Part shown: positions 52,901 through 62,664 of the stretch, piece after piece
How positions within the stretch are numbered: position 1 is the first letter of the stretch
How the letters are laid out: every line of letters starts with the position of its first letter
DNA from: Pseudomonadota bacterium
Lineage (GTDB): Bacteria > SAR324 > XYD2-FULL-50-16 > JAHJRI01
NCBI GenBank assembly: GCA_022360105.1
Contig: JAKSDL010000075.1
Coordinates: 6,259-70,258 of the forward strand
Direction of reading: 5' to 3'
DNA: 64,000 nt
Translations under genes and position numbers: made by a program
The notes under the pieces: model-generated
The model's database searches: none
The model's input: only the letters and a program-made list of their open reading frames with translations
What the model was told of the DNA's origin: nothing

Positions 52901-54631
52901 CTAGAAAGTATCAAAATACTGCTCTTTAAGTTGTTGTACGTATTGATTATTTTCTTCGTACGAATGTTTATTCATAAATTGGAATGCAATTTTTTTGCAA
53001 GTTGCCCTGTCGACCTTTTGTAAAATGCTTTTTGTCTGCAAAACATGGTTTGGGGCCATGGAAAACGTGACATTGCCAATTCCCAGCATAAACATCTGCA
53101 GGATTGGGTCTGCCGCCAATTCACCACAGATGGAGACATTTTTATTCATCCTGTTGGCACTGACCACTATTTTTTCCAGCATCTTCAATATCGCAGGATG
53201 AAAAGGTGCAAACAGATCTGCGACGTGTTCATTCATACGGTCTACTGCCAATGCATATTGAATCAGGTCGTTTGAACCGATGCTGATAAAGTCAATCAGA
53301 TCCAGTAAATCTTCAATGATAAATGCAGATGCCGGTGTTTCAATCATACAACCAATTTCGAGCTTTTCTCCCGATGAGCCAAGGTTTTTTTGCTCTTCGG
53401 CAATAATACTTTTAGCCTTAATCACTTCGTCAATACGGGTGACCATGGGAATCATGATCTTAATACTGCTTAACTCGGAGGCACGAATGATTGCGCGTAT
53501 CTGTGTTCGGAAGATATCCTGGTATTTCAGGCATACCCTGATGGCCCGCAAGCCAAGGGCAGGGTTTGTTTCGTCTGCTAATTCGGGAAAAGCAAAGGTG
53601 GGTTTGTCCCCTCCCACGTCCCAGGTGCGAATTGTAACGGGTTTAAACTCCAGATCTTCAATTATCTGCTTATATAACTGAAATTGCTGGTCTTCATCTG
53701 GAAATGACTCTTCAATTAAGAATAAAAACTCAGTACGAATGAGCCCCACGGAGGGAATTTTGAGATCATTGATGGTTGAAAGCTCTGAAAGAAAATCCAG
53801 GTTGGCGGCAAGATCCACTCGTTGTCCGTCTGAAAGGACGCACTCCCTGTCTGCAAGCTTTTTTAGATTGTCAAGATAGAAACTGTAGCGCTCCTTTTTA
53901 TCCAACTTGGTGCGTATCTGTTCTTCGGATGGTTCCTCTATGACTTCTCCCAGGTTTCCATCCAAAATAACGTTTTGTTCATCCTGCAAACGCAAAGTAA
54001 TGTTCTGCACTCCCACAACAGCGGGGATATTCATGGCACGAGCCAGTATTGACGAATGAGAAGTGGTTCCCCCCAGTTCGGTAACGATGCCTAACAATTT
54101 GGCTTTGGCTAAATGAAAGGAGTCTGCCGGTGAAATATCATGGCAAATGACAACAACCGGCTCCTTAAGCTGGCTTAGATCAAGGTGTGGCTTTTTCAGC
54201 AGGTGATTCATGATGCGTTCACCCAATTGCCGTATATCATCAAATCTTGAGCTGATATACGGATCGGGAATCGCTTTGAATTGTTTTTCCAAATCGGCCA
54301 AGACATAGATAAGAGCCCATTCGGCATTTATCTGCATTTCAACGATTTTTTGTTCAATGGCAGGAATAAAATTCTTATCCTTGATAAACATTTTGTAGCT
54401 CGAAAACACAGAATTGATTTCCTCAGGTAAAAAATCCACTCCTTGCTCTATGATCGCATCCAACTGAGATTCGACAGATACCTGTGCGTCTTTGATTCTT
54501 GAAATCTCAGTAGGTACCTTCTCATCCGAATCAAACTGAATCCGCGGATAATTCATATACGAGGAGTTGATTTTTAGTACCTTTCCAATAGCTACACCAT
54601 CAGAAACGCCAATCCCTTTATAGATATTCAT
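52901..54631 (-). CDS. ptsI: PTS phosphoenolpyruvate-protein phosphotransferase (Enzyme I)
   Basis: 576 residues. The phospho-His domain carries GGTTSHSSILARAMNIP (His192). The PEP-binding TIM barrel has GLIRTEFLF, ALGLRAIRVCLK, GSNDLIQYALAVDR and the Cys in VSICGELAAD. It passes phosphate from PEP to HPr. There is no HPr, EIIA or sugar permease in the window, so it may serve a regulatory PTS. It follows ilvD by 6 bp. Confidence 0.95.
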   Translation of the reverse strand: MNIYKGIGVSDGVAIGKVLKINSSYMNYPRIQFDSDEKVPTEISRIKDAQVSVESQLDAIIEQGVDFLPEEINSVFSSYKMFIKDKNFIPAIEQKIVEMQINAEWALIYVLADLEKQFKAIPDPYISSRFDDIRQLGERIMNHLLKKPHLDLSQLKEPVVVICHDISPADSFHLAKAKLLGIVTELGGTTSHSSILARAMNIPAVVGVQNITLRLQDEQNVILDGNLGEVIEEPSEEQIRTKLDKKERYSFYLDNLKKLADRECVLSDGQRVDLAANLDFLSELSTINDLKIPSVGLIRTEFLFLIEESFPDEDQQFQLYKQIIEDLEFKPVTIRTWDVGGDKPTFAFPELADETNPALGLRAIRVCLKYQDIFRTQIRAIIRASELSSIKIMIPMVTRIDEVIKAKSIIAEEQKNLGSSGEKLEIGCMIETPASAFIIEDLLDLIDFISIGSNDLIQYALAVDRMNEHVADLFAPFHPAILKMLEKIVVSANRMNKNVSICGELAADPILQMFMLGIGNVTFSMAPNHVLQTKSILQKVDRATCKKIAFQFMNKHSYEENNQYVQQLKEQYFDTF

Positions 54632-54637
54632 ATAGTC

Positions 54638-56476
54638 TTATTTCGATTTCAGCTGGCTTAAGTCTCTGACAGCGCCTCTGGCAGCGCTGGTTACCATTAA
54701 ACTATATGCCTCCAACGATTTTGATACAATGCGGTCCCTCTTATTAGGTTTCCAGGCCTGATCGCCCTTTTGGTCCATCTTTTCCCTTCTCAGTTTTAGC
54801 TCATCATCGGTTATATCAAGATTGATCGAGCGTTGTGGGATATCGATCTTTATTTTATCACCATCTTCCACCAAACCAATGTTGCCGCCTTCCGCAGCCT
54901 CAGGAGAGACATGACCAATACTCAGGCCTGAGGTTCCCCCGCTGAATCTTCCATCTGTCACCAAGGCACATTCCGCACCCAGTTTTTTTGATTTTAAGAA
55001 GGAAGTCGGATACAGCATCTCTTGCATACCAGGACCTCCCTTGGGTCCTTCAAAATTGATAAAGACAACGTCCCCGGCTTCTATCAGATCATCAAGAATC
55101 GCATCACAGGCTTCTTCCTGGGAATGGAAAACCCTGGCCTTGCCTTCGAATTTCCAAATTTTTTCATCCACACCGGCTGTTTTAACAATACATCCATCCT
55201 CGGCAATATTTCCGTATAAAACGCACAATCCGCCGTCTTTTGCATAAGCATGCTCAACAGAACGGATACATCCGTTTTTTCTATCTTTATCAAGGGCATC
55301 GAAGGTAGAGTTCTGCGAAAAAGCTGTCAGCGCTTTTCTACCGCTTACTCCCGAATAAAAGAGTTGCTCTGCACCGGGATTTGGGTGGTTTAGAATACTA
55401 CAATCATCAATTTGTTCGCCCAGATTCAATCCTGAGACAGTTTGGGAATTGGTATTAAGAAGATTTTTTTCTCTTAGCTGCTCTAAAATTCCCATAACTC
55501 CCCCCGCACGGTGCACATCTTCAATATGGTATGAAGATGATGGTGCCACTTTACATAAGGTAGGTACTTTTCTTGAGATTTTATCAATTTTCTCCAAATC
55601 AAAATTGACCTGTCCTTCTTCTGCAATGGCCAGCAAATGCAGCACTGTATTGGTCGATCCTCCCATGGCTATATCCAGTGCCATGGCATTGTTAAAACTT
55701 TCGGCGTTGCAAATGTTTCGCGGAAGTACTGAATCGTCATCGTTAAAGTAATAGCGTTTTGCCATCTCTACGATGCGTTTTCCTGCTCTTTCAAACAAAT
55801 CAAGGCGATTCTGATGTGTTGCCACCAAGGTTCCGTTTCCCGGAAAGGACAGTCCCATTGCTTCCGTCAGGCAGTTCATGCTGTTCGCAGTAAATAGTCC
55901 TGAACAGGAACCACAGGTGGGACAAGCCGACTTTTCAATGGCATCAAGATCTTCATCCTTTACGGAATCATCTCCTGCGGCAATCATTGCGTCGATCAAA
56001 TCGATTTTTTTATCCCCAACTTTCCCCGCTTCCATGGGACCACCCGAAACAAATACAGCGGGAATATTGAGTCGCATGGCAGCCATTAACATACCCGGTG
56101 TTATTTTATCGCAGTTTGAGATACAGATCATCGCATCAGCAACATGTGCATTCACCATGTATTCAACCGAATCAGCGATCAGATCTCTGCTTGGCAACGA
56201 ATAGAGCATTCCTTCGTGGCCCATGGCTATACCATCATCGATAGCTATTGTGTTAAATTCCGCTCCAAATCCTCCGCTGGCGTCGACAATCTTTTTGACG
56301 AGTTGTCCAATTTCATGCAGATGCACGTGCCCGGGAACAAATTGAGTAAACGAATTGACGATAGCAATTATCGGCTTTTCAAAATCTTCTTCTTTCATTC
56401 CGTTTGCACGCCAAAGAGCCCTGGCGCCAGCCATTCTTCTTCCTTCTTTTGTAACACTGCTTCGTAGTTTACCCAA
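54638..56476 (-). CDS. ilvD: Dihydroxy-acid dehydratase
   Basis: 612 residues. The start is TTG with AAGGAG (56488-56483) six bases away. It converts 2,3-dihydroxy-acids to 2-keto-acids in isoleucine, valine and leucine synthesis. Fe-S ligands in [19 protein letters not shown], and [20 protein letters not shown] are diagnostic. The C terminus has [19 protein letters not shown]. Other ilv genes are not here; the pairing with ptsI is unusual. Confidence 0.96.
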   Translation of the reverse strand: MGKLRSSVTKEGRRMAGARALWRANGMKEEDFEKPIIAIVNSFTQFVPGHVHLHEIGQLVKKIVDASGGFGAEFNTIAIDDGIAMGHEGMLYSLPSRDLIADSVEYMVNAHVADAMICISNCDKITPGMLMAAMRLNIPAVFVSGGPMEAGKVGDKKIDLIDAMIAAGDDSVKDEDLDAIEKSACPTCGSCSGLFTANSMNCLTEAMGLSFPGNGTLVATHQNRLDLFERAGKRIVEMAKRYYFNDDDSVLPRNICNAESFNNAMALDIAMGGSTNTVLHLLAIAEEGQVNFDLEKIDKISRKVPTLCKVAPSSSYHIEDVHRAGGVMGILEQLREKNLLNTNSQTVSGLNLGEQIDDCSILNHPNPGAEQLFYSGVSGRKALTAFSQNSTFDALDKDRKNGCIRSVEHAYAKDGGLCVLYGNIAEDGCIVKTAGVDEKIWKFEGKARVFHSQEEACDAILDDLIEAGDVVFINFEGPKGGPGMQEMLYPTSFLKSKKLGAECALVTDGRFSGGTSGLSIGHVSPEAAEGGNIGLVEDGDKIKIDIPQRSINLDITDDELKLRREKMDQKGDQAWKPNKRDRIVSKSLEAYSLMVTSAARGAVRDLSQLKSK

Positions 56477-56737
56477 AACGTACTCCTTATATTCTTAATC
56501 GGCTTTATGTTTCTTATTCCGTGTTTTTTCGGACGACCCTATGTGTTAATCGCGAAAAATCACTCCAATAATGACGGTTACAATGGTTGATTTTATAGCC
56601 ACAATCGTGGTTTGTAAAACAGTATTAAGCCGGACTGACAATAGATTTGTTCCGATTCTCAAGGTGGCAGGCGTAAATGATCAGGTGATCCACTGAGGAA
56701 AGATAGAGAAAGGATAGCGTTTCCCGGGACAGTTACA

Positions 56738-58468
56738 CTATTTTTTCATTACCATTTTATAAAATTCCATCGCAGCTTTTTGAACTTCCGGAATGGCAAA
56801 ATTATACAAACTAAAATCAATTCCCCTGGCATGCCGGGTTTCCACAATTTCACCCAGTTGTTTATTGACAACATCTGTGCCGTATAGAAAAAAGCAGGTA
56901 TACGAATGTGTACCTTCAGCAGTGGCAGTGCTGTATGCCATGCTGAGTTGTTTTGCTCTAACTTCAGCTCCCAAAATGAGTAAATGATTGACTACTTTGT
57001 CATCAACTGTTTCTTTTATAATATGTGGAAAAATCACTTCATGCTTTGGTGTTCGTCTCTTAATCAGGGCTGATTCGGTAACGCTACCAAAAAAGTCCCC
57101 CAGGTCTTTATTGAACTCCGTATATGCCGGGCCCATTTTAACTCTCATCAGAGACATTTTTGACTTATAGGTAGCAGCTTCTTTTTGGAAATAGGGATAA
57201 TCGATCTGATTTTTCTTAACTTTAATGACTGTATATTGAGGTTTTTCTGGTTCTGGTGGCGGCGCTTCCACAGGTTTAGGTGATGCCTCGACCGCTTCCG
57301 TTTCAGGCTGGGGATTTTCCTTTTTCCCTGTCAGCATCTGCTTAATTTTACTGATTGGAGATTTTGCAATCGTCTGTGCCTTTTCAAACTCCTTGTTCAC
57401 TTTTGCGTATTCTCCGTGATTTTCGGAGAATGAGTCGACATCAGATTTTAAATCGTCACTGACAGCCTCGTTAACCTCTGCAGTAATATCGTTGAACACT
57501 GCCAACGGCAATTGCTTCAGAATTTCAATTTCTGATGCCGGATTTTCATCAACAATCTGATCGATCGTTTTATTGCCAATACAATACTTTTTGTAAATCT
57601 CCCTCTTTTTGGAATTCCCCTTCAGCTTACTATTCATCCAATCTACCAGAAATTCCTGTTTAATAACTTCAAAATCAAGATAATTAAAATGAAAATTCTT
57701 GATTTTTCCAGCTATCTTGGCCTTCATACCCGGACAATAGTAGACGTAAAAAAAATGATTCCGATAATCAAATTTGCTGATGACATGAGGATAAACAAAG
57801 GATTGACCGTTTTCCTGGCGCTCCAGAACATTTTCCGGCTGCATCAGGTCTGCTGAAAGATCAACGTACAGATCCTTTTGATATTCCTTTTGGATACTCA
57901 TCTGAAACATCAATTGAAAAACGACCTTGAGTGAATCCAGGCATTCGTTTCGTTTTTCCACGGAATAGATTGAAGGAAAGGCTTCCGACCTGCCAAGAGA
58001 TTTTTTAATGGTTTCAATGGAATCAATGGTTTTACGAAGTTTGTATATATCCCAGAGAATGCTGATCTCTTTCTCAATATCGTTTTTTGCTTTGTAAAGC
58101 AGGTTCTTTTTGTCGCTGGAATCGATCATTTGGAAGAAATGCAGCAGAATTCTTTTAATTCCGCCTTTTTGTGGAAAAGGAGGCAAAACATTCAGATATT
58201 TCCTTCTCAAATCTGCATCGCCGACTTCGTTTACAATCCAGTCTATCCTGCCCTGAACAAACTGACCAAGGAACTTCCTCATGGCTAGAATTTCAAGCAC
58301 ATCGGGAGATGTGGAGTTGAAGTGTTGCTCAAAATAGTGTTCCTGCAGTTTTTTCAGAGCTGTTTTCCAATGTTCAAGGCTAAATCTGTAGTCCTTGACC
58401 ATAGTCTCTTCATCTTTCTGCTTTTCGATATAAATGAGATCGACTACCTTTTTCCCTTCCTTTGCCAT
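56738..58468 (-). CDS. Large cytoplasmic protein of unknown function
   Basis: 576 residues from ATG 58468 (MAKEGKKVVDLIYIEKQ); a TTG at 58501 would add 11. Not recognised. Mostly helical, with no signal peptide or membrane segment. A Pro/Glu-rich linker (about 400-425: PVEAPPPEPEKPQ) divides it into a large N-terminal domain and a ~150-residue C-terminal domain (HLLILGAEVRAKQLSMAYST, GTHSYTCFFLYGTDVV). The two domains could act independently. It is 261 bp from ilvD and divergent from the potassium channel gene. Confidence 0.55.
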   Translation of the reverse strand: MAKEGKKVVDLIYIEKQKDEETMVKDYRFSLEHWKTALKKLQEHYFEQHFNSTSPDVLEILAMRKFLGQFVQGRIDWIVNEVGDADLRRKYLNVLPPFPQKGGIKRILLHFFQMIDSSDKKNLLYKAKNDIEKEISILWDIYKLRKTIDSIETIKKSLGRSEAFPSIYSVEKRNECLDSLKVVFQLMFQMSIQKEYQKDLYVDLSADLMQPENVLERQENGQSFVYPHVISKFDYRNHFFYVYYCPGMKAKIAGKIKNFHFNYLDFEVIKQEFLVDWMNSKLKGNSKKREIYKKYCIGNKTIDQIVDENPASEIEILKQLPLAVFNDITAEVNEAVSDDLKSDVDSFSENHGEYAKVNKEFEKAQTIAKSPISKIKQMLTGKKENPQPETEAVEASPKPVEAPPPEPEKPQYTVIKVKKNQIDYPYFQKEAATYKSKMSLMRVKMGPAYTEFNKDLGDFFGSVTESALIKRRTPKHEVIFPHIIKETVDDKVVNHLLILGAEVRAKQLSMAYSTATAEGTHSYTCFFLYGTDVVNKQLGEIVETRHARGIDFSLYNFAIPEVQKAAMEFYKMVMKK

Positions 58469-58732
58469 TCGAGTACTCTGCCCCTGGATCGATGAGATCA
58501 ATTCAACTAAATTGTCGCCTCACGTTGCTTCATTTGGATTATCACCTCTCCAATTCGATATGGATTTGCTGTACAAAAACCGATATTTCATTGTAATGCT
58601 ATACCATATACTCTTTTCGCAGCAAGGATTTTTTTTCCTGCTGTAAGAAGCAACAAATGTGATAAAACGATTAGTAAAGGATTTTCGTCTTCTACAGTCT
58701 AGTATACCCAAATCATTGAGAACCTATCAACC

Positions 58733-59761
58733 GTGCGCAATCAACATTTCATGATGCTTTTAAACTTGTTGAAAGCTGTGTTCCCCCTTCTGTTAATTAT
58801 ATTCGCTGGAACAGTAGGTTACATGATCATTGAAGGTTGGACTCCTTTTGATTCACTCTACATGACTGTTATTTCCCTAACCACAGTTGGTTACAGCGAA
58901 ATCCACCCCATGAGCCTAACGGGTAAGGTCTTCACCATGATGCTGATCCTAACCGGTATAGGTAGCGTTGCATACATTATCGGAAATATTAGTATGCAGT
59001 ATATCCATCCGTTTTTTGACTTTGTAATGAAAGAAAAAAGAATGGAACATATATTAAAAAAAATGAAGGATCATTTCATAATTTGTGGTTACGGCCGAAT
59101 TGGTCGGGATGTTACCATGAACCTTGTGAAGACAGCTATTCCTGTTGTGGTTGTGGATAAGGAACCTGTGGCCAAAGCGGAACTGGAAAAGCACCAGGTT
59201 CCCATTGTGGTTGGAGATGCCAGTCATGAGGAGATATTGGAAAAAGCAGGCATAGGCAGGGCCAAAGGATTAGTATCAGCTGTCACCTCCGAAGCTGAGA
59301 ATGTATTTATTACCATGACTGCCAGAGATATAAAGCCCAGTTTGTTCATTATTTCACGCTTTGAAGAACCGGCAACACGAAAAAAGTTGATTCGTGCCGG
59401 TGCCGACCAGGTTATAAACCCCTACCAGATTGGAAGCGATAAAATTTCACATATTATTTTAAAACCCACGATCAGCAAAATTCTGGATTTTGCGCAACAA
59501 AGAGGACAGTTTGAGTTAAACATCGATGAACTTGAACTATCGGAAAACACACCCTTAATTGGTAAAACGATCCGAAACTGCGGAATCAGGGAGAAACACA
59601 ATATTATCATTATTGCTATCGAATCTGCTAAAGGGGATATCATTACCAATCCAGGGCCCGATTATACCTTCCAGGAAAACGATAGGCTGGTGTTAATCGC
59701 CAACTCAACGGAGTTGAAATCCATATTTCTGACTTATCAAAAAAGTCAGAACAAAAAGTAG
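58733..59761 (+). CDS. Potassium channel with RCK (TrkA-N/TrkA-C) domains
   Basis: 342 residues starting at GTG. Two transmembrane helices flank the pore with filter TTVGYSE (50-56), the GYG variant typical of prokaryotic K+ channels. The RCK domain starts at HFIICGYGRIGRDVT with NAD-binding Gly pattern; the TrkA-C domain (about 250-340) follows. It resembles MthK/GsuK/Kch and should be gated by ligands such as Ca2+ or nucleotides. The WD40 gene begins 8 bp after its stop. Confidence 0.92.
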   Translation: MRNQHFMMLLNLLKAVFPLLLIIFAGTVGYMIIEGWTPFDSLYMTVISLTTVGYSEIHPMSLTGKVFTMMLILTGIGSVAYIIGNISMQYIHPFFDFVMKEKRMEHILKKMKDHFIICGYGRIGRDVTMNLVKTAIPVVVVDKEPVAKAELEKHQVPIVVGDASHEEILEKAGIGRAKGLVSAVTSEAENVFITMTARDIKPSLFIISRFEEPATRKKLIRAGADQVINPYQIGSDKISHIILKPTISKILDFAQQRGQFELNIDELELSENTPLIGKTIRNCGIREKHNIIIIAIESAKGDIITNPGPDYTFQENDRLVLIANSTELKSIFLTYQKSQNKK

Positions 59762-59769
59762 AGCGTGTT

Positions 59770-62664
59770 ATGATTAAATTCCGAGCAGCAAGCAGGTTAT
59801 TAAAAACAACCTGTGTTTTCGCTTTTTTAGTGTTATCGAGTACAAGCGCATTTGCTGCCAATGAGTACATTATTCATCAGACCTATCATACCATCAAAGG
59901 GAGTATACTTGCAGGCACCGTTTCCGCTGATGGCAGTCTGGTTGTTGCCATAGACAAAAGATACAATGTTCGTATCTGGCGATACCAGAACGGCAGGCTG
60001 TTGAAAACGATTCCTACCTCTGATCACAGAGCCATAACAGTCGCACTGCACCCCTCACGACCTTTGATGTTCACTGGAGGAGCCGATAACAATATCAACG
60101 TTTGGGACTACAAAAAGGGCACCATTGTCAAAATATTGACCGGGCATGACGGACCTGTCAGCGAATTAAGTATAACCATAGATGGAGAATTTCTGGCTTC
60201 AGCCGGTAAGGATAATAAAGTACTGGTCTGGAAACTCGATCGCTACAAGGTAGTACAGGGAGTTGAAGAGCCTTCCAGATCGGTAACATCCATCGATTTC
60301 CATCCCTCAAACCGTCTTCTAGCCTGGTCAAATGGAAGAGGAGAAATCAAGGTCTGGGACACCACAATCAAAAAGGTGATCGATTCCCATGCCAGTCATA
60401 CAGCAAGAATATACAAAGTTGAATTCAGCCCTGACGGTAAAATGCTGGCTTCATCTTCCCAGGATAAAAAAGTCATTATCTGGGACTGGAAAAACAAAAA
60501 ACAGCTTACGTCGCTTTCCGGACACGACAAGGCAGTCACTTCAATTTCCTTTCATGCAAATAACTTAAGAATGATCAGCTGTTCTGCCGACGGATCGATT
60601 TTGCTTTGGAATCTTCAAAATCAACAGATTGTATCCAGGCTAAAACTGGTTGAAAAACCGATTAGAGATTGCATGTTTGCCGTGGGTAGCAAAAAAATCC
60701 TGGGTGTATTTAACAAGAACTACCTCAAAACCTGGGAAATGGGAGATAATGGTTTTTTAGCCTCCTTGAAAAACCATAAAAAATCGATACTCAGCCTGGA
60801 TATTTCGGACAAAGGCAACCATTTGCTGTCTCTATCTGCCGATAAAACCGTAAAAATTTGGGATTTGAGAAACAAAAAAGTCGTCAGAAGCTACGAAACC
60901 GGGGAAATCGGTCCTCAAAAAGTCAAGTTCGCTCCAAACGGCAAACACTATGCAGTTGCCGGAGCAAATTCCACCATTGAAATCCGGACAGTCACCAAAG
61001 GTGAATTGGTTTCTGCATTAAAAGGGCACGCCGGCAAGGTTAATGCGATTGATTTCCACCCTACAAGAGATATCCTGCTCTCAGGCGGAGCTGACAAGCA
61101 GATCATCATTTGGGATCTAAATGCTTATAAAGAAATTTATAAACGAACCTCACACAAAGGACAGATCACGGATGTGAAGTTCTCACCTGACGGTGAATAC
61201 TATGCTACAGCCTCAGTTGATCGAACCATAAAGGTGTGGGGACAGCAGGATCAAAGACTGGTGCAGTCCTTGGAAAAACATACAAGGAGTGTCCGAACTA
61301 TTGCATTTAGCCCCGGCAGCCCCATGTTGGCAAGTGCAGGGGATGACCGTGCCATTATACTCTGGAATTATCGTTCCGGTGCAACCCAAAACATCATGAC
61401 CGGACACGATTTTATAATCACTTCAATCCACTTCTCACCGGACGGTTCCGCTTTGGTTTCCGCATCAAGGGACAAAACCATTAGACTCTGGGATATCAAA
61501 AAAGGCAGTTTTATCAGAACACTTTCCGGTGAGGAAGAACAAGTCACCGACATTGCCATAACTCCTAATGGTTTATTAGTTGCTGTCGGTTCTCTGGGCA
61601 GTGATATCAGTTTACTGAATCTACCCAGGGATATATTCGCTAAAAAGGTAAAAAAGGCGGCACCCAATAGATCTGGGCAAGGCTTTGTGGCACAGCCGCA
61701 ATCATTCACATCTGATGATACAAGCGCTAATGAATCCTATTCGCAAGCGGGGACCATATCCGAGGCTGATATTGAAGCAGAACAGGAAACCCGACAACAA
61801 GACAATATTTTTGATACCAAAGTAGAAAAGAAAGGAACCAATACAGAAATTAAACAATCCGCTTTAAATCAGCTACTCCGTGAAAACAATTTTTGCAGGG
61901 ATCACGAAAAGATTAAAAATCTGGCAACAGATGTGCTGCAAGTCACGCTCAAGGACCAGGCCGCCTATTACGCCTTGTTAAAATCGTATATTATTGAAAA
62001 AGACCTGCAGATGATATTCTTTATGGCAAAATTAGGGGAAAATGCCCACTACCTGGGAAATCTCTATGATTTCAGCGAGGAAGTGACAATCAATCGTTTT
62101 TTTAAAAAATGGTTGACCAGTGTATTTGATAGTTCATCAAACAACTCAAAAACCGAGTTGACTATGGAGTACACGGATTGTGAAAACCAAATTTCCGAAC
62201 TTACCATGCCTAAATATCTTTTATATATTGATATTCCCGTGGAAATTATTCGGAAGCTAGTCAATAATCAGTTCACAATGGATATTAAGGTTTTTGAGGG
62301 ACTTGGCAATGACTCAGCCATTTTCAGGGACAGAATCTTTGCCATGATTCAAGCCGTTCAGGGCAACAAAAAAGATGTTAACATGAATTCCTTACGCCCC
62401 TTTATTCCTGTCAAGAAAAAACCAGTCTACGGCTACTACTTCATTGATCTTTCAGACATCCAGCAATGGGGAATCACCAACGACGTGGTATCATTCCAGT
62501 TGCGATGGAACAGAAGCCAGTGGATGACTTATTTTACTGATCACAATAAGCAAAAAACTCTCCTGTTAAAAGAAGGCAATTACTACCTCAGGGTCAACAA
62601 TAAGGTTCGTCAGGCATTTGTGGTTGCAACGCAAGACCAAAGATTGACGGCGAAAGTTAGATGA
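59770..62664 (+). CDS. Exported WD40-repeat protein with 14 repeats
   Basis: 964 residues. A signal peptide is evident (MIKFRAASRLLKTTCVFAFL, cleavage near AFA-ANEY). I count fourteen WD40 units of about 42 residues from ~42 to ~625, with recurrent endings such as VLVWKL, IKVWD, VIIWD, ILLWN and IRLWD. That number fits two seven-bladed propellers. A ~50-residue polar linker precedes a ~300-residue C-terminal region without recognised domain. Exported WD40 proteins are uncommon in bacteria. It overlaps the ABC transporter start by ATGA and lies 8 bp after the K+ channel, so the three share a transcript. Confidence 0.9.
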   Translation: MIKFRAASRLLKTTCVFAFLVLSSTSAFAANEYIIHQTYHTIKGSILAGTVSADGSLVVAIDKRYNVRIWRYQNGRLLKTIPTSDHRAITVALHPSRPLMFTGGADNNINVWDYKKGTIVKILTGHDGPVSELSITIDGEFLASAGKDNKVLVWKLDRYKVVQGVEEPSRSVTSIDFHPSNRLLAWSNGRGEIKVWDTTIKKVIDSHASHTARIYKVEFSPDGKMLASSSQDKKVIIWDWKNKKQLTSLSGHDKAVTSISFHANNLRMISCSADGSILLWNLQNQQIVSRLKLVEKPIRDCMFAVGSKKILGVFNKNYLKTWEMGDNGFLASLKNHKKSILSLDISDKGNHLLSLSADKTVKIWDLRNKKVVRSYETGEIGPQKVKFAPNGKHYAVAGANSTIEIRTVTKGELVSALKGHAGKVNAIDFHPTRDILLSGGADKQIIIWDLNAYKEIYKRTSHKGQITDVKFSPDGEYYATASVDRTIKVWGQQDQRLVQSLEKHTRSVRTIAFSPGSPMLASAGDDRAIILWNYRSGATQNIMTGHDFIITSIHFSPDGSALVSASRDKTIRLWDIKKGSFIRTLSGEEEQVTDIAITPNGLLVAVGSLGSDISLLNLPRDIFAKKVKKAAPNRSGQGFVAQPQSFTSDDTSANESYSQAGTISEADIEAEQETRQQDNIFDTKVEKKGTNTEIKQSALNQLLRENNFCRDHEKIKNLATDVLQVTLKDQAAYYALLKSYIIEKDLQMIFFMAKLGENAHYLGNLYDFSEEVTINRFFKKWLTSVFDSSSNNSKTELTMEYTDCENQISELTMPKYLLYIDIPVEIIRKLVNNQFTMDIKVFEGLGNDSAIFRDRIFAMIQAVQGNKKDVNMNSLRPFIPVKKKPVYGYYFIDLSDIQQWGITNDVVSFQLRWNRSQWMTYFTDHNKQKTLLLKEGNYYLRVNNKVRQAFVVATQDQRLTAKVR

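Noticed and set aside
56590..56640. Hairpin-like CCAC/GTGG words between ilvD and the unknown gene
   Set aside because: Arms of four bases only; no extension or T-tract.
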